In this document: positions 1 to 10,000 of the stretch, piece by piece
Position numbering within the stretch: position 1 is the stretch's first letter
How the letters are laid out: the number at the start of each line of letters is the position of its first letter
DNA from: an uncultured Barnesiella sp.
Lineage (GTDB): Bacteria; Bacteroidota; Bacteroidia; Bacteroidales; Barnesiellaceae
DNA: 64,000 bases
NCBI GenBank assembly: GCA_944320995.1
Contig: CALUJQ010000003.1
Location: forward strand, 1-64,000
Reading direction: 5' to 3'
Translations under genes and position numbers: made by a program
Notes under the pieces: model-generated
Database searches by the model: none
What the model was told of the DNA's origin: nothing
The model's input: the letters and a program-made list of their open reading frames with translations, nothing else

Positions 1-17
1 CGTCGCAAAACCAAACT

Positions 18-94
18 GGTGCGGTAGTTCAGCTGGTTAGAATACATGCCTGTCACGCATGGGGTCGCGGGTTCGAGTCCCGTCCGCACCGCCA
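18..94 (+). tRNA. tRNA-Asp (GTC)
   Basis: A 77-base cloverleaf with encoded CCA. The acceptor arms GGTGCGG (18-24) and CCGCACC pair fully, the anticodon stem is CATGC/GCATG, and the loop carries GTC at 52-54, so it decodes Asp. The T arm has GGTTCGAGTCC. It lies 38 bases before a tRNA-His and the two are probably co-transcribed. Confidence 0.97.
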
Positions 95-132
95 GTAAAA
101 ACGAGGAAACTCGGTTGCTGAAAACAGAACAT

Positions 133-207
133 GGTGCCTGTAGCTCAGTTGGTTAGAGCATCGGATTGTGGTTCCGAGGGTCGTGGGTTCGAGTCCCATC
201 TAGCACC
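133..207 (+). tRNA. tRNA-His (GTG), acceptor stem with two mismatches
   Basis: The cloverleaf has anticodon GTG at 168-170, anticodon stem TCGGA/TCCGA, and the extra 5' G (G-1 at 133 opposite C73 at 207) that marks tRNA-His. The D and T arms are normal. The acceptor arms GTGCCTG and CTAGCAC do not pair at the fifth and sixth positions (C/A and T/T). The 3' end reads CCT, so CCA is not fully encoded. The identity is clear from the anticodon and G-1; whether this copy is fully functional is less sure. Confidence 0.9.
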
Positions 208-213
208 CCTAAG

Positions 214-247
214 AAAAAAGCGGGAGTCATCGGCTCTCGCTTTTTTT
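214..247 (+). terminator. Intrinsic terminator after the tRNA pair
   Basis: An A-rich stretch and GCGGGAGT pair with GCTCTCGC (two G-T wobbles) around an ATCG-type loop, followed by seven T. It ends the tRNA-Asp/tRNA-His transcript. Confidence 0.85.
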
Positions 248-411
248 GTTTCCATTGGATACCCGCCGTGGTGTATGTATCGCATTATTCCGCACCGTGG
301 TTGTGTGGAGGAGGGGAATCCCGGAACAATAGTCGGTCGTTTATGGATTCCGCATCGAGTACGGAATGTCGTTATCCCCATCATAGCGGTATGACGAGAG
401 GGGAAAGCGAA

Positions 412-447
412 AGCCCCCTAAAAGTCAAATGGAACTTTTAGGGGGCT
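412..447 (-). terminator. Hairpin terminator for the sorting-domain genes
   Basis: A perfect 14-bp inverted repeat (AGCCCCCTAAAAGT and its complement) with an 8-base loop, 26 bases past the stop codon of the minus-strand gene ending at 473. On the minus strand it is followed by a T/C-rich but not pure T tract, so it is a probable rather than textbook terminator. Confidence 0.65.
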
Positions 448-472
448 GTTCAATTAGGCGCGGCTATTATTT

Positions 473-2755
473 TCAGCGGACAATTACTTTGTGAATAGAT
501 TGTCCATGAGCCGTTACGACATTCAAGATATACATGCCGGCAGACAGGTCGGGAATGAGAGCATTCCCGTTCTCGGCGGCATATTGGTTTAACCATACGC
601 CCGAGGGATTGTACAGCGATATTTGTTGCAGGCCTTCGGCCGAAATACGAATCGATTTCCCGGCTTGTACAATCGAGATGGGTTGTTGTCCCGAGGTCTC
701 TATCCCCGATTGTTCTTTGACAAGAACCGACAAGGGGATATAAGCGTCGGCGGCACCCCGGGAGGAGAGTTTGATATAGGCCTCGTGAACACCCAAATCG
801 TTGCTGTTGAACGTTACCGTGAACGAGCCACCTTCGGCAGGAAGTGTGTTTGTAGAGAGTTTGAATTTACTCGGGTTGGCTCCGCTGAGCGACAGTTTTA
901 TATCCTCGGTAAGGTTCTTTCCCGTAATCGTTATTTTGCCACTCACTTGGTCGATGCCTTGTGCGGCAATCATCGTTACTTGCGCCGAGTCGCTTTTAAT
1001 TTCGGGGAGGTCGGTGCGGCCCCAGCTGACATCGTCGATGTAGTAAATCACACCGTTTTCATTGCCCCATTTTCCGGTATATTTGAAGGCCATGAAGAAA
1101 ACGTCGTTGATATTCTGTCCTTCCAAGTTCAAATGAATCTCGCTCCACTCTCCATTTTGGTCGGGTATGGAGGGTATTCCCACGTCGATTCGTTGGAAGT
1201 ATGTCGGTTTGTTGGGAATGGTGTCGATATAATAGAGGTCGAGTGTAGTGGGGCAGTTCTCAAAGATATTCTGTCCCATTACGCGGAAAGTAAATGTCTT
1301 GCCCTCTACATTATAATTCAGGGGAGGAGTGACGAGCCACATTTCTACCTCTTCGTCGCTCGACAGTCCGTTTACATATCCGGTGACTTTGGCCATCTTG
1401 TCGCCGTCGAGTACATCTCCCCACCAAGGACGATTTCCTTTGGGGGTTACATTTTGCCACCCTTCGATTTGCAGATTTTCGTTTTTAACCGCATCGTCGA
1501 AGTGTTCGAACAGCAGGTCGGTGGGATTGCTCATGTCCCAGTTGAAGGTCCTGATCAAAGGATCCTCGTCCGGGGTATCGCCTTCGGTGGCTGTCCCGTA
1601 GAGATCTACGGTGAGCGGAGTACCCTCTAATGTCGAGAAGTTAATTTTCGAGTGGTAGTTCCCGGCCTGTTTCGGGGCAAAAGTGATGGTTAGATTGTTG
1701 GGGATATTCTTGACGAACATACTGCTGGATATGCTGAAAGCTGTTCCTTCGATGTGTTCTACCGAGGCGTATATATAGTCTATGCAGTTTTCGCTCGAGA
1801 GCTGCACTTGCAGGGTGCTTTTTTCATCGACTTTGGCCGTGAATGCGGGAATCGTGGCCGGTGTGAGCGTCATCGAGGGCGGATTGTTCGGGTCGATGCA
1901 ATATCCTTTCAAGGTGAATGTTTGGGTCAACTCGTAGTGATCGGCACTCTCGATTGTAACCGTTGCCGTGTGACGTCCTATTGCGGTAGGATTGTAGGTG
2001 AACACAACATTTTGGGTGGCCTCGGTGGTCGATTCTATCGATGAACCGAACTGTTTGGCATCTGTTCCGGTAATCGTGACAGTAACCGGGTTGGTGAGGC
2101 TGGCTTGTTTGATGGTTACCGTCGGGAAATCTACCGGCACGTTGAGGTGGGTTGACACTTCGGTAAAGGTGGTGGGGGTAACCGTCAGCGTAGGTTCCTC
2201 GGGAACCGTAGTACTACCCTCGACTTTCTGGAAACTGAAATCGTCGAAGAGAACAACAGCTTTTTTAGCGACTATTACTCTGAAACAGAATTTCGTAGCG
2301 CCCTCGGGATAGGTCGTCTCGACGGTTTTCTCGGTCCAAGTGTCGGCCGTGAAGAAATCGGTCCTTAATTTTACGGAGTCTTGATTCAGTTCCTCTGTTT
2401 GAGGGTGGTTCCAAAAGCAATCCAATTTAATGTCGTTCCCGTTTTGCGAGGTCAACACTTTGTATTTGATACGCAAGCGATAGGTCGCCCCCGCTTCGAA
2501 TCCATTATCAATATCTTGGTATAATATATTATTAGCGAGTGTTGTCTCGGTAACTTTTAAGGCTTGCTCTCCTTCTACCTTATCGGTTGTTTCGGCTGCA
2601 AGAACAACTCCCGACATGTACCAGTCTTCAAATACTGTTCCGAAAAAAGCATTGGATGACGATACTTCGAATCCCGGATTGGATAGCATTTCATCGGCAG
2701 CCCAAGTTGTGGCGGCGAGGAGCCAAAAAGAGAGGAAGAATAGTAATTTTTTCAT
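473..2755 (-). CDS. Secreted multidomain protein with choice-of-anchor J domain and T9SS sorting domain
   Basis: A large exported protein of 760 residues whose substrate is unknown. I chose the ATG at 2755 because a clear signal peptide (MKKLLFFLSFWLLAATTWA) starts there; the longer frame from 2812 begins inside a hairpin. After the signal comes a CBM4/9-like segment beginning LSNPGFEV (about residues 23-185), two Ig-like or BACON-like segments (about 190-400), a choice-of-anchor J/cleaved-adhesin-like domain (about 410-600, with WLVTPPLNY and YYIDDVSWG), another Ig-like segment and a C-terminal Por secretion sorting domain (about 690-760, ending in the beta-hairpin pattern GMYILNVVT...KVIVR). 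Family knowledge predicts export by Sec and then type IX secretion to the cell surface or medium. It follows a second sorting-domain gene by 78 bases and is probably co-expressed with it. The domain borders are estimates by eye. Confidence 0.8.
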   Translation of the reverse strand: MKKLLFFLSFWLLAATTWAADEMLSNPGFEVSSSNAFFGTVFEDWYMSGVVLAAETTDKVEGEQALKVTETTLANNILYQDIDNGFEAGATYRLRIKYKVLTSQNGNDIKLDCFWNHPQTEELNQDSVKLRTDFFTADTWTEKTVETTYPEGATKFCFRVIVAKKAVVLFDDFSFQKVEGSTTVPEEPTLTVTPTTFTEVSTHLNVPVDFPTVTIKQASLTNPVTVTITGTDAKQFGSSIESTTEATQNVVFTYNPTAIGRHTATVTIESADHYELTQTFTLKGYCIDPNNPPSMTLTPATIPAFTAKVDEKSTLQVQLSSENCIDYIYASVEHIEGTAFSISSSMFVKNIPNNLTITFAPKQAGNYHSKINFSTLEGTPLTVDLYGTATEGDTPDEDPLIRTFNWDMSNPTDLLFEHFDDAVKNENLQIEGWQNVTPKGNRPWWGDVLDGDKMAKVTGYVNGLSSDEEVEMWLVTPPLNYNVEGKTFTFRVMGQNIFENCPTTLDLYYIDTIPNKPTYFQRIDVGIPSIPDQNGEWSEIHLNLEGQNINDVFFMAFKYTGKWGNENGVIYYIDDVSWGRTDLPEIKSDSAQVTMIAAQGIDQVSGKITITGKNLTEDIKLSLSGANPSKFKLSTNTLPAEGGSFTVTFNSNDLGVHEAYIKLSSRGAADAYIPLSVLVKEQSGIETSGQQPISIVQAGKSIRISAEGLQQISLYNPSGVWLNQYAAENGNALIPDLSAGMYILNVVTAHGQSIHKVIVR

Positions 2756-2772
2756 AAAAATGGGGTTTAGAC

Positions 2773-2812
2773 ATGCAGAGGAGTCTGAGAAATCCCTCAG
2801 GCTCCTCTGCAT
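2773..2812. other. 17-bp inverted repeat between two sorting-domain genes
   Basis: The arms ATGCAGAGGAGTCTGAG (2773-2789) and 2796-2812 pair along 17 positions with one T-G wobble around a 6-base loop. It sits between the stop of the gene at 2834 and the ATG at 2755 on the minus strand. No T tract follows on either strand, so a classical intrinsic terminator is doubtful. An mRNA stability or partial-termination element between the two genes is an inference. Confidence 0.6.
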
Positions 2813-2833
2813 GGTTGAGTTTATAAAAAGGTT

Positions 2834-4780
2834 TTATTTAACGATATATTTCCCGGTTTGGGCTCCAATCTTCACCAAGTAAACACCGCCGGGCAGAGCG
2901 AAGGAGGCTTCGCCCGACACCTCTTGACGAACGATTTGTTTACCCAAGATATTGAAGATTTCGATTGTTTGGGGTGCCACGGTTGCTACGTGGAGCGTAT
3001 TGTGCGTACTCCAAACCTTGTCGGCAGCCGATACCGATTCGATACCGTCGGGGATGTTCACGATTATATCTTCGCTGCTGCGGGGAGCTATATTGATATT
3101 GGAGCTGGATCGAGATATACCTATCAGATCGGCTTTGGCCGGGATTTCATTACCGATAAAGTCGGAGTTGGCAAAAATGCTCAGTTTGGCCGTTGTCCCT
3201 TCTTGCTCGATGTCAATTTGTGAGGTCGAGAAAGTACCGGTTGTCAAGAATGTCACATCGTTCACCCGTACCAGCCGCGATTCGTAGTTGACCGGCGTAG
3301 CTTGCATTTGGGCCAGCGTGGTTACGGTAGGTTCAACGGCTTCGTTGCGGATAGGGGCGCCGAAGTCCATTATGGGATAAAATAGCGATTGCCCGAACGC
3401 TTTGGTTGCGTTCCCTATGAGGTTTTTAATACGGTCGCCACTGGTGTAGGTGGTGGTGAGCATTTCGGATACATCGCTGATGGCAAAGGCCGATGTTTCG
3501 TCCTGAATATAGATGTTGTCTTTGGTGATGTGCGATATGGCAACTTCGTTTTTGATACGGAAAAGGTCGTATTCGGTAGCTGTGGCGACAAGCTCTCTTA
3601 ACTCAGCGAGGTTTTCCACATTGATGACTGGTGTCGTGTACCAAGTAACCGGGATAGAAACGGTTTCGGCACCTTCCGACGAGAGGGTCAAGGTTTGCGA
3701 CTGTCCGCCTTCGGCGTTAGCTGTCAAGGTCAACGTCAGGTCAAACCCTTCTTCGCTCATGGCTTCCTCTTTGGTGATGGTTGTGGCCGATGCCTGCAAT
3801 TCGCCCGAGATACCGCCCACGGTGATGTCGCCGGTCAAATGCTCAGCCTTGATATTGATGGTCTGGGTCACTATGTCTTCGGAGAAAGGATAGCCCATGT
3901 CGATTGTATTTTTTTGTGGAATAATGGTGGGCTTATCGATAGCCGGCGGTACATCTCCACCGGGGAAAAGTTCTTCCCAAGTGGTCGTTACCCGTAGTTG
4001 GTCGATGGTTACAACCGGACAAGTCTTTGGAAAAATTGCTGAAGAAGAAGTTGCCCCTTGTTTCAGTTGCAAACTCTTGGCTCCTCGGGGTTTGGCTGCG
4101 ATGTCCGATCCGTAGTTGCTGCCCGACAATTTAGCCGAGTAGTTGGTCGGTTCGCCGGCCGAGAGGTCGGGGTTGACAAAGAGGGTGATGTCGTCGTCGG
4201 TCCCTGCATAATTAAGGTCGCCTTTAAATTCATATTTTAGAATCACCAACAGGGTGGTATTCAAGTCGAATTCTTCTTCTGTGGTGATAACAGTAGTATT
4301 TCCACGACCGATTTGGAATTTTATTTTTTCAGCTGAACTGCCCTCGGTTGCGATAAGACGTAATTTTTCAGAGCCGCTGCTCCCGTCTTTAAAACCCGTA
4401 GCTGTCGAGTCGGTCAAGGTGAGGAAATAATTCGTACCCGGAGCCTCGAAATTCATTAAGGCGCCCACATATATATTCCCCTCGGTTATCGAGTGGGGAA
4501 AAGGTTTTTGCAGGTCTTCGCCTTGGGCGGAGGTTGAGCCTATTTTTACAGCTTTACCCGATGCCTCATCTTGATAGCCGGGATAAGAAAGAGGAGTATT
4601 GACTACTTGAATAGGATTAACTGTGTGGCCAGCATATCTTACCCAGTCCCCTTGTTGGTAAAGATTTCCGGCAGGGTAGTCGAAACTTTCTAAAAAAGCA
4701 ACTTCTGCTTTTGCCGGATTTGTGAACAAGCAGCAAATGAGAGCAATCAAGATGCTCTGTAACGCGTAGATTTTTCTCAT
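2834..4780 (-). CDS. Secreted protein with OB-fold-like segment and T9SS sorting domain
   Basis: An exported protein of 648 residues with no recognised enzymatic motif. The signal peptide is MRKIYALQSILIALICCLF...AKA (about 25 residues). The N-terminal third resembles the lectin/LamG-like segments of Bacteroidales surface proteins. An Ig-like segment follows (about 285-385), then a segment of OB-fold/DUF5689 type (about 390-575, LRELVATATEYDLFRI...NIYIQDETSAFAIS), often seen in proteins tied to extracellular nucleic acid or sugar binding. The last 65 or so residues are a Por-type sorting domain ending GGVYLVKIGAQTGKYIVK. It is the first gene of the two-gene minus-strand unit. No convincing -33/-7 promoter was found upstream. 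The domain assignments are by resemblance only. Confidence 0.75.
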   Translation of the reverse strand: MRKIYALQSILIALICCLFTNPAKAEVAFLESFDYPAGNLYQQGDWVRYAGHTVNPIQVVNTPLSYPGYQDEASGKAVKIGSTSAQGEDLQKPFPHSITEGNIYVGALMNFEAPGTNYFLTLTDSTATGFKDGSSGSEKLRLIATEGSSAEKIKFQIGRGNTTVITTEEEFDLNTTLLVILKYEFKGDLNYAGTDDDITLFVNPDLSAGEPTNYSAKLSGSNYGSDIAAKPRGAKSLQLKQGATSSSAIFPKTCPVVTIDQLRVTTTWEELFPGGDVPPAIDKPTIIPQKNTIDMGYPFSEDIVTQTINIKAEHLTGDITVGGISGELQASATTITKEEAMSEEGFDLTLTLTANAEGGQSQTLTLSSEGAETVSIPVTWYTTPVINVENLAELRELVATATEYDLFRIKNEVAISHITKDNIYIQDETSAFAISDVSEMLTTTYTSGDRIKNLIGNATKAFGQSLFYPIMDFGAPIRNEAVEPTVTTLAQMQATPVNYESRLVRVNDVTFLTTGTFSTSQIDIEQEGTTAKLSIFANSDFIGNEIPAKADLIGISRSSSNINIAPRSSEDIIVNIPDGIESVSAADKVWSTHNTLHVATVAPQTIEIFNILGKQIVRQEVSGEASFALPGGVYLVKIGAQTGKYIVK

Positions 4781-5024
4781 AAATAAAAAAATTAAAGGAT
4801 TACTATTACTATATATGTTTACTATTCTTAATATTTTAGCTTATAAATATATAATACCGAATGTGTATAAAGGTAAAATAGCCTAAATTTTTATTATTTT
4901 TTAACAGATTGGAGGACTGTTTTCTTGGGGGTATTGTTGGAGATATTGAATTTACGGGGGGATTGTACGGTAGATTGCGGGATACATATAGGGTAGTGAA
5001 AGAAGGGTTAGTAAAGTGAGGCGC

Positions 5025-5055
5025 TTTATAATCCCATTAAATTTTTTTACATTTG
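5025..5055 (+). promoter_or_regulatory. Bacteroidetes-type promoter of nadE
   Basis: TTTA at 5025-5028, 19 bases, then TACATTTG at 5048-5055, which fits the TTTG / TAnnTTTG consensus with one change. It lies 20 bases before the ATG at 5076 and so rules out the upstream in-frame start at 5016. Confidence 0.7.
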
Positions 5056-5075
5056 TCTCGTCTAAATATAATTGT

Positions 5076-7004
5076 ATGGGACAAAATTTCGGATTCGTGA
5101 AAGTTGCCGCGGCGATACCTCGTGTCGAGGTGGCCGATTGTGTGTATAATGCGCAACAGATAGAGCAACAAATTGCAGAGGCATCGCAACAAGATGTGCA
5201 AATCGTCGTTTTCCCCGAGTTGGCGATTACTGCCTATACGTGTGGCGATTTGTTTGGTCATACGTTATTGCTCGAGCGGGCGCAAGAGGCGCTGTCGCGA
5301 CTGGTACAATCGACCGTCGGCCACTCGATGTTGTGTGCGGTGGGCATGCCGGTGGCTGCCGGGAACAGTTTGTATAATTGTGCCGTCGTATTTCAACGGG
5401 GAAAAATATTGGGTGTCGTTCCTAAAAGTTATCTGCCCAATTATAAGGAGTTTTACGAGGAGCGGTGGTTCGCCTCGGGCCTTACGGCAATGGCCGATAC
5501 CGTGGAGTTGTGCGGCGAGCGAGTCCCGTTTGGTACCGATTTGCTGTTTGAGAGTCGGGGAGCCGTCGTAGGGATAGAGTTGTGCGAAGATTTGTGGGTA
5601 CCCATACCGCCCAGTTCCTATTTGGCTCGCCAAGGAGCCGACATTATTCTGAATCTGTCGGCTACGAATGAGTTGATCGGGAAGCACAATTATCTGCTTT
5701 CGCTCCTTCGGCAGCAGTCGGCGAGGTGTATAGCAGGTTATGTATATGCTTCGGCCGGGTTTGGCGAGTCGTCAACCGATCTGGTCTTTGCGGGGAATGG
5801 CATAATTGTTGAAAATGGTACTGTTTTGGCCGAGGCGGAACGTTTCTCGATGACTCCTCGGTTGGCGATAAGCGAGATCGATGTGGAACGGCTACGCACC
5901 GAACGACGGGTGATGACCTCTTTTGCACAAGACGATTGCTTGGCCGCTATGGCCGTGCGCCGCATTCCGTTCGAATGGGCCGAGATGCCTTTGCGTTTGA
6001 CGCGTAAAGTGGCTTCCCGTCCCTTTGTCCCGTCGGACTCGGCGACGCTGAATGAGCGTTGCGAGGAGATTCTCGACATACAGGCTGCCGGATTGGCCAA
6101 GCGATTGCTTCACACGCGGGCTCAAAGTGTGGTTATAGGTATTTCGGGAGGATTGGATTCGACCTTGGCTTTGCTGGTGGCCGTCAAGTCGCTCGACAAA
6201 TTGGGTTGGCCGAAAGATAAGATCATCGGGGTGACCATGCCGGGATTCGGTACGACGGGGCGCACTTACCACAATGCCATGACATTGATGCGCTCGTTGG
6301 GCGTTTCCATTCGCGAGATTCCTATCCGTGAGGCTTGCGAGCTCCATTTCAGGGACATCGGGCATGATAGCTCGGTACAAGATGTGACGTATGAGAATTC
6401 GCAGGCTCGGGAACGGACGCAGATTTTGATGGATATTGCGAATCAAACCGGCGGATTGGTGGTCGGTACCGGCGATTTGTCGGAACTGGCATTGGGCTGG
6501 GCGACCTACAACGGAGACCACATGTCGATGTATGGTGTCTCGACCAGTATCCCCAAAACATTGGTGAAGTATCTGGTCAACTGGGTGGCCGAGAATGAAT
6601 TGGCCGGCGAGGCTCGCGAGACATTGCTCGACATCGTGAATACGCCTATCAGCCCCGAATTGATTCCGGCCGATGAGAAGGGCGAAATCAAACAGAAAAC
6701 CGAGGATTTGGTGGGGCCTTATGCCTTGCATGATTTCTTCCTCTACAATATGCTTCGTTACGGATTTTCTCCGGCCAAACTCTATTTCTTGGCCCGGCAG
6801 GCTTTTGATGGGGAGTTTGACGACGAGACGATAAAAATGTGGTTGAAGGTCTTCTGCCGCCGTTTCTTCAACCAGCAGTTCAAACGGTCGTGTCTGCCCG
6901 ACGGTCCCAAGGTGGGAACGATAAGTCTGTCGCCACGTGGTGACTGGCGTATGCCCAGCGATGCGTCGAGTGCATTGTGGTTGCAAGAGTGCGACGAATT
7001 GTGA
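5076..7004 (+). CDS. nadE: Glutamine-dependent NAD+ synthetase
   Basis: Makes NAD+ from nicotinic acid adenine dinucleotide, ATP and glutamine in the cytosol. The protein has 642 residues in two parts. The N-terminal nitrilase-type glutaminase domain shows the triad Glu48 (FPELAIT), Lys117 (VPKSYLPNY) and Cys170 (GIELCEDLW). The C-terminal synthetase domain has the ATP pyrophosphatase motif SGGLDST and the later GTGDLSELALGW motif. The length fits the long glutamine-using family. The ATG at 5076 is preferred over the one at 5016 because the promoter lies between them. It is a single-gene unit convergent with the tamB-like gene; no clear terminator is visible in the 51 bases between them. Confidence 0.97.
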   Translation: MGQNFGFVKVAAAIPRVEVADCVYNAQQIEQQIAEASQQDVQIVVFPELAITAYTCGDLFGHTLLLERAQEALSRLVQSTVGHSMLCAVGMPVAAGNSLYNCAVVFQRGKILGVVPKSYLPNYKEFYEERWFASGLTAMADTVELCGERVPFGTDLLFESRGAVVGIELCEDLWVPIPPSSYLARQGADIILNLSATNELIGKHNYLLSLLRQQSARCIAGYVYASAGFGESSTDLVFAGNGIIVENGTVLAEAERFSMTPRLAISEIDVERLRTERRVMTSFAQDDCLAAMAVRRIPFEWAEMPLRLTRKVASRPFVPSDSATLNERCEEILDIQAAGLAKRLLHTRAQSVVIGISGGLDSTLALLVAVKSLDKLGWPKDKIIGVTMPGFGTTGRTYHNAMTLMRSLGVSIREIPIREACELHFRDIGHDSSVQDVTYENSQARERTQILMDIANQTGGLVVGTGDLSELALGWATYNGDHMSMYGVSTSIPKTLVKYLVNWVAENELAGEARETLLDIVNTPISPELIPADEKGEIKQKTEDLVGPYALHDFFLYNMLRYGFSPAKLYFLARQAFDGEFDDETIKMWLKVFCRRFFNQQFKRSCLPDGPKVGTISLSPRGDWRMPSDASSALWLQECDEL

Positions 7005-7055
7005 TATATAATCAGGAATAAAACTGTTATGTGATATATACGGGTCGGGAGAGAG

Positions 7056-10000
7056 TTACTCTTCCGGCTCGTCTTGTTTTATAACGGGTTGCCGAGTGGC
7101 GGCCGGGATTGAGTCGTTGGGTGAGACCGGCGGTTCGGTGATGGGCGTAAGGGTTTGGGGTGTGACTGTGTCGGCGGGTAAGCTGGCCGGGGTGTTTTTC
7201 TTGAACAAATCGCCCAACCGGTTGAAGTCGTGCCGCAGCATGATACCCACACCTTGTGTCGTCAATGCCGATTTGATATAATAATTCCGGTCGTTGTAGT
7301 GGTTGTATGCTTTGAGCCGTATCGTCCCGCTCTTGTTCAGCAGGTATTCCAAATCGAAATCGCCGATGAATGTATTGTTGTTCATGGTGTTGTCCCGATA
7401 CCCGAAGTTCCCGTTGAAAATCAATCGGTTGTTCAATAATTGGCTGGATAGGGCCAGTTCGACTTCCATATCGGAGAAGTCGCCTTTCTCACTGCGGAAG
7501 TTCGGGGAGATATTCCAGTTGTCGCTTAACTGCCCCAATATATTGCCTAATTGCGACGAGAGGGTAGACGAGGCAACCGATACCAGCTCGTTGTTCCGGT
7601 TTTGTCCCACATTCATGAAGTCGGGCGTGTAGAATCGATTCAGAGCCAGCAGATAGATGATTTGTCGGTTCATCATGTCGTTGGTGCTGATGATACTGCG
7701 TACTTTGCGGTCGATCTCTTGGGTAAGAGTGGGGAAGGCGATGTCGAAATTCAAATCGGGACGTCGCACGTCGCCCGATACGTTCAATATTGTTTGAACC
7801 GGTACGGTGGTTCGGGTCAGTTCTTTGTCGTTGGCGAAATTCTCGTCGAGGTCGAGCAGGTTGGCCGAGAGCGAATAGATGGCCGATATATCCAGATTGG
7901 TGGCCATCGGGTCGCCGTGGAAAGAAACCCGGCTTCCCTCTTCGATGGAGAAGTCGCGGGTGATGATGTCTTGGAGGCTGAAATTATAACTTCCTTTTTC
8001 CAAGACATAAGAGCCATACAATTTCATACCGTTGTCGATAGAGCTGTATTCGAGCAGAATACTGCCATGCCCGGTCGCTTTGATCATGTCGCCGGTAGCC
8101 TTGTCCATGACCAGATTCACTCGCGCTTGGTTGGTAGCTTCGATTTGCAAATTGAGGTTGAAGATGCTGCTCCCTTGTTTATCGTCGTTTTTCAGCATGC
8201 GGGCATTATTTCTCAGCACCATGCTGTCGATGGGTGTTTCGGCCTCTTCCTGTTGTTTGCTCGAATTGGTAAATGTGATAAAGTCGTACTCTTCGGCGGC
8301 CTCGGTTCCCGAAAGGACAAATGTAAATTTTGACTGATCCCCGGTCGACATGTTCACATCTATTTGGTTTATCCCCGGCGTGCCTTTGATGATGGCAGAG
8401 CCTGTCCCGTAGATGGTCCCGTAGTATATGGGGCTTTGCCGCTCGGTCACATCGTAGGAGAGGAAATCGCGGGCATTGGTTATGGCTATGTCGTAACTCA
8501 TGTTTTTGAAATGCCGATGTTCCAGCCAGCCGGAGCCTTTGGCCGTGTGGCGCAGTTTGTCGTAAATGGTAACGTTGTCGAACCAGATGCGATTGGGCGA
8601 CAGGTGTATGCTGTCGGTGAGCGTGTAGTGCGTATTGAGGTATCCGATGCCAAAAGTCATGTTTTCTATGTAAGCATCACCCGTGACGTTGAGGGCCTTG
8701 AATCTTCCGTAAAGATCGATGTGGCCGCTGCCGACACCCGAAATGTCGCTCATCACCGTCGAGACGAATGGCCGCAGGAATGCGATATTGAGCCTGTCGG
8801 GATCGAATGAGAGGGCGAGGGAGTCGCGCGTGGGGAATATATACCCGTCGATATAGGTTTGTTTCTCTTCTTTGTTTTCGACAAAACCTTTCATGAGAAT
8901 TCCTTGGTTGTCGTTGTCCCACATGCAAAACAGGTGTAGATCTCCGAATATGGCCTTGTTGTAAGAGAAGTCGGTTACGTCGAATTGTTCGGTGCTTAAC
9001 CGGGGTGCTCCGGTGAGCAGGTGAGTCGCCAACAGGTTGCCGGTGGCATTGCCGCCGAAATCGATGTTCTTGACATTGAACGACCCGAAAATATAGTCGA
9101 GATTTACATCGTTGAGTTGTATTTTCAATTCGTCTTCTTCCCGATCCGAAGCGATACCGTCGATGAGTATGTATTGAGGGGTATGCGATATTTCGAAGTT
9201 GTTGACCTGTATCTGTTTGTCGCAATAGGCGATGTCGGCGGGTTTCATTTCCCAAATGGTGTCGTTGAAGATGAGTGTCGAGGGATTGATATGGGTGTGT
9301 ATATGCAGTTTATTATCCTCGGGAGTTCGCGAGAAAAGAGTCGAGGTGTTCAATTCGCCGTAAAATGTCGATTGAGTGTCGTTGTTCCAGTTCAATATGA
9401 GGTCGAGATTGTCGTGGTTGGCTTTGCTTCGCAGGCTCCAAGTGGTTCGCACCTGCTTTTTGTTGTAGGAATTTGTCTCTACCGAGAGAACCATTCCGGT
9501 CGTATCTTTACGGGCAGAGATGAAGGCATCTTCGATATGGGTCTTTTTGTACCAGATATGGGGGATTGTCCCGGTTATCCGGGCCGTGTTTCGCAAACTG
9601 TTCATTTCCCCTTCGATAGTTGCCCGGTCTGTAAATGTGACAGGCAACTCGAACACTTGCGCCATGTGAATGTTGGGCTCGACGGTGAACCGGAATTTAA
9701 ACTGGTTGGGTTGCGGTGGGGCCTGTTTCTCTTTTTTAGAGGTGCGGGGTTGTACGTTCTCATCGGGAGGGAATATAGAAGGAAGAGCCTCGGACAGTAG
9801 CGATTGTAACGAGGATTTTAAGGTGGAGAATTTATAACTTCCTTCTATCCAGCCATTTATATAATCCGATGTGATGGCGATACTTTGCGGAGTGTTTTGG
9901 TTGTGGGCCTCGACGCAAAATCGATTTAGCTTGAAAATATCGTTTTTATTGGTAAATGTGAGGCTGTCGATCGATACATTACCTTCGGCGTTGTCTAAGT

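Noticed and set aside
623..1630. 335-codon plus-strand frame opposite the sorting-domain protein
   Set aside because: Shadow of the minus-strand gene, which has a signal peptide and recognisable domains.
5892..6986. 364-codon minus-strand frame within nadE
   Set aside because: Antisense shadow of the NAD synthetase gene, with composition rich in His, Arg and Gln and no motif.
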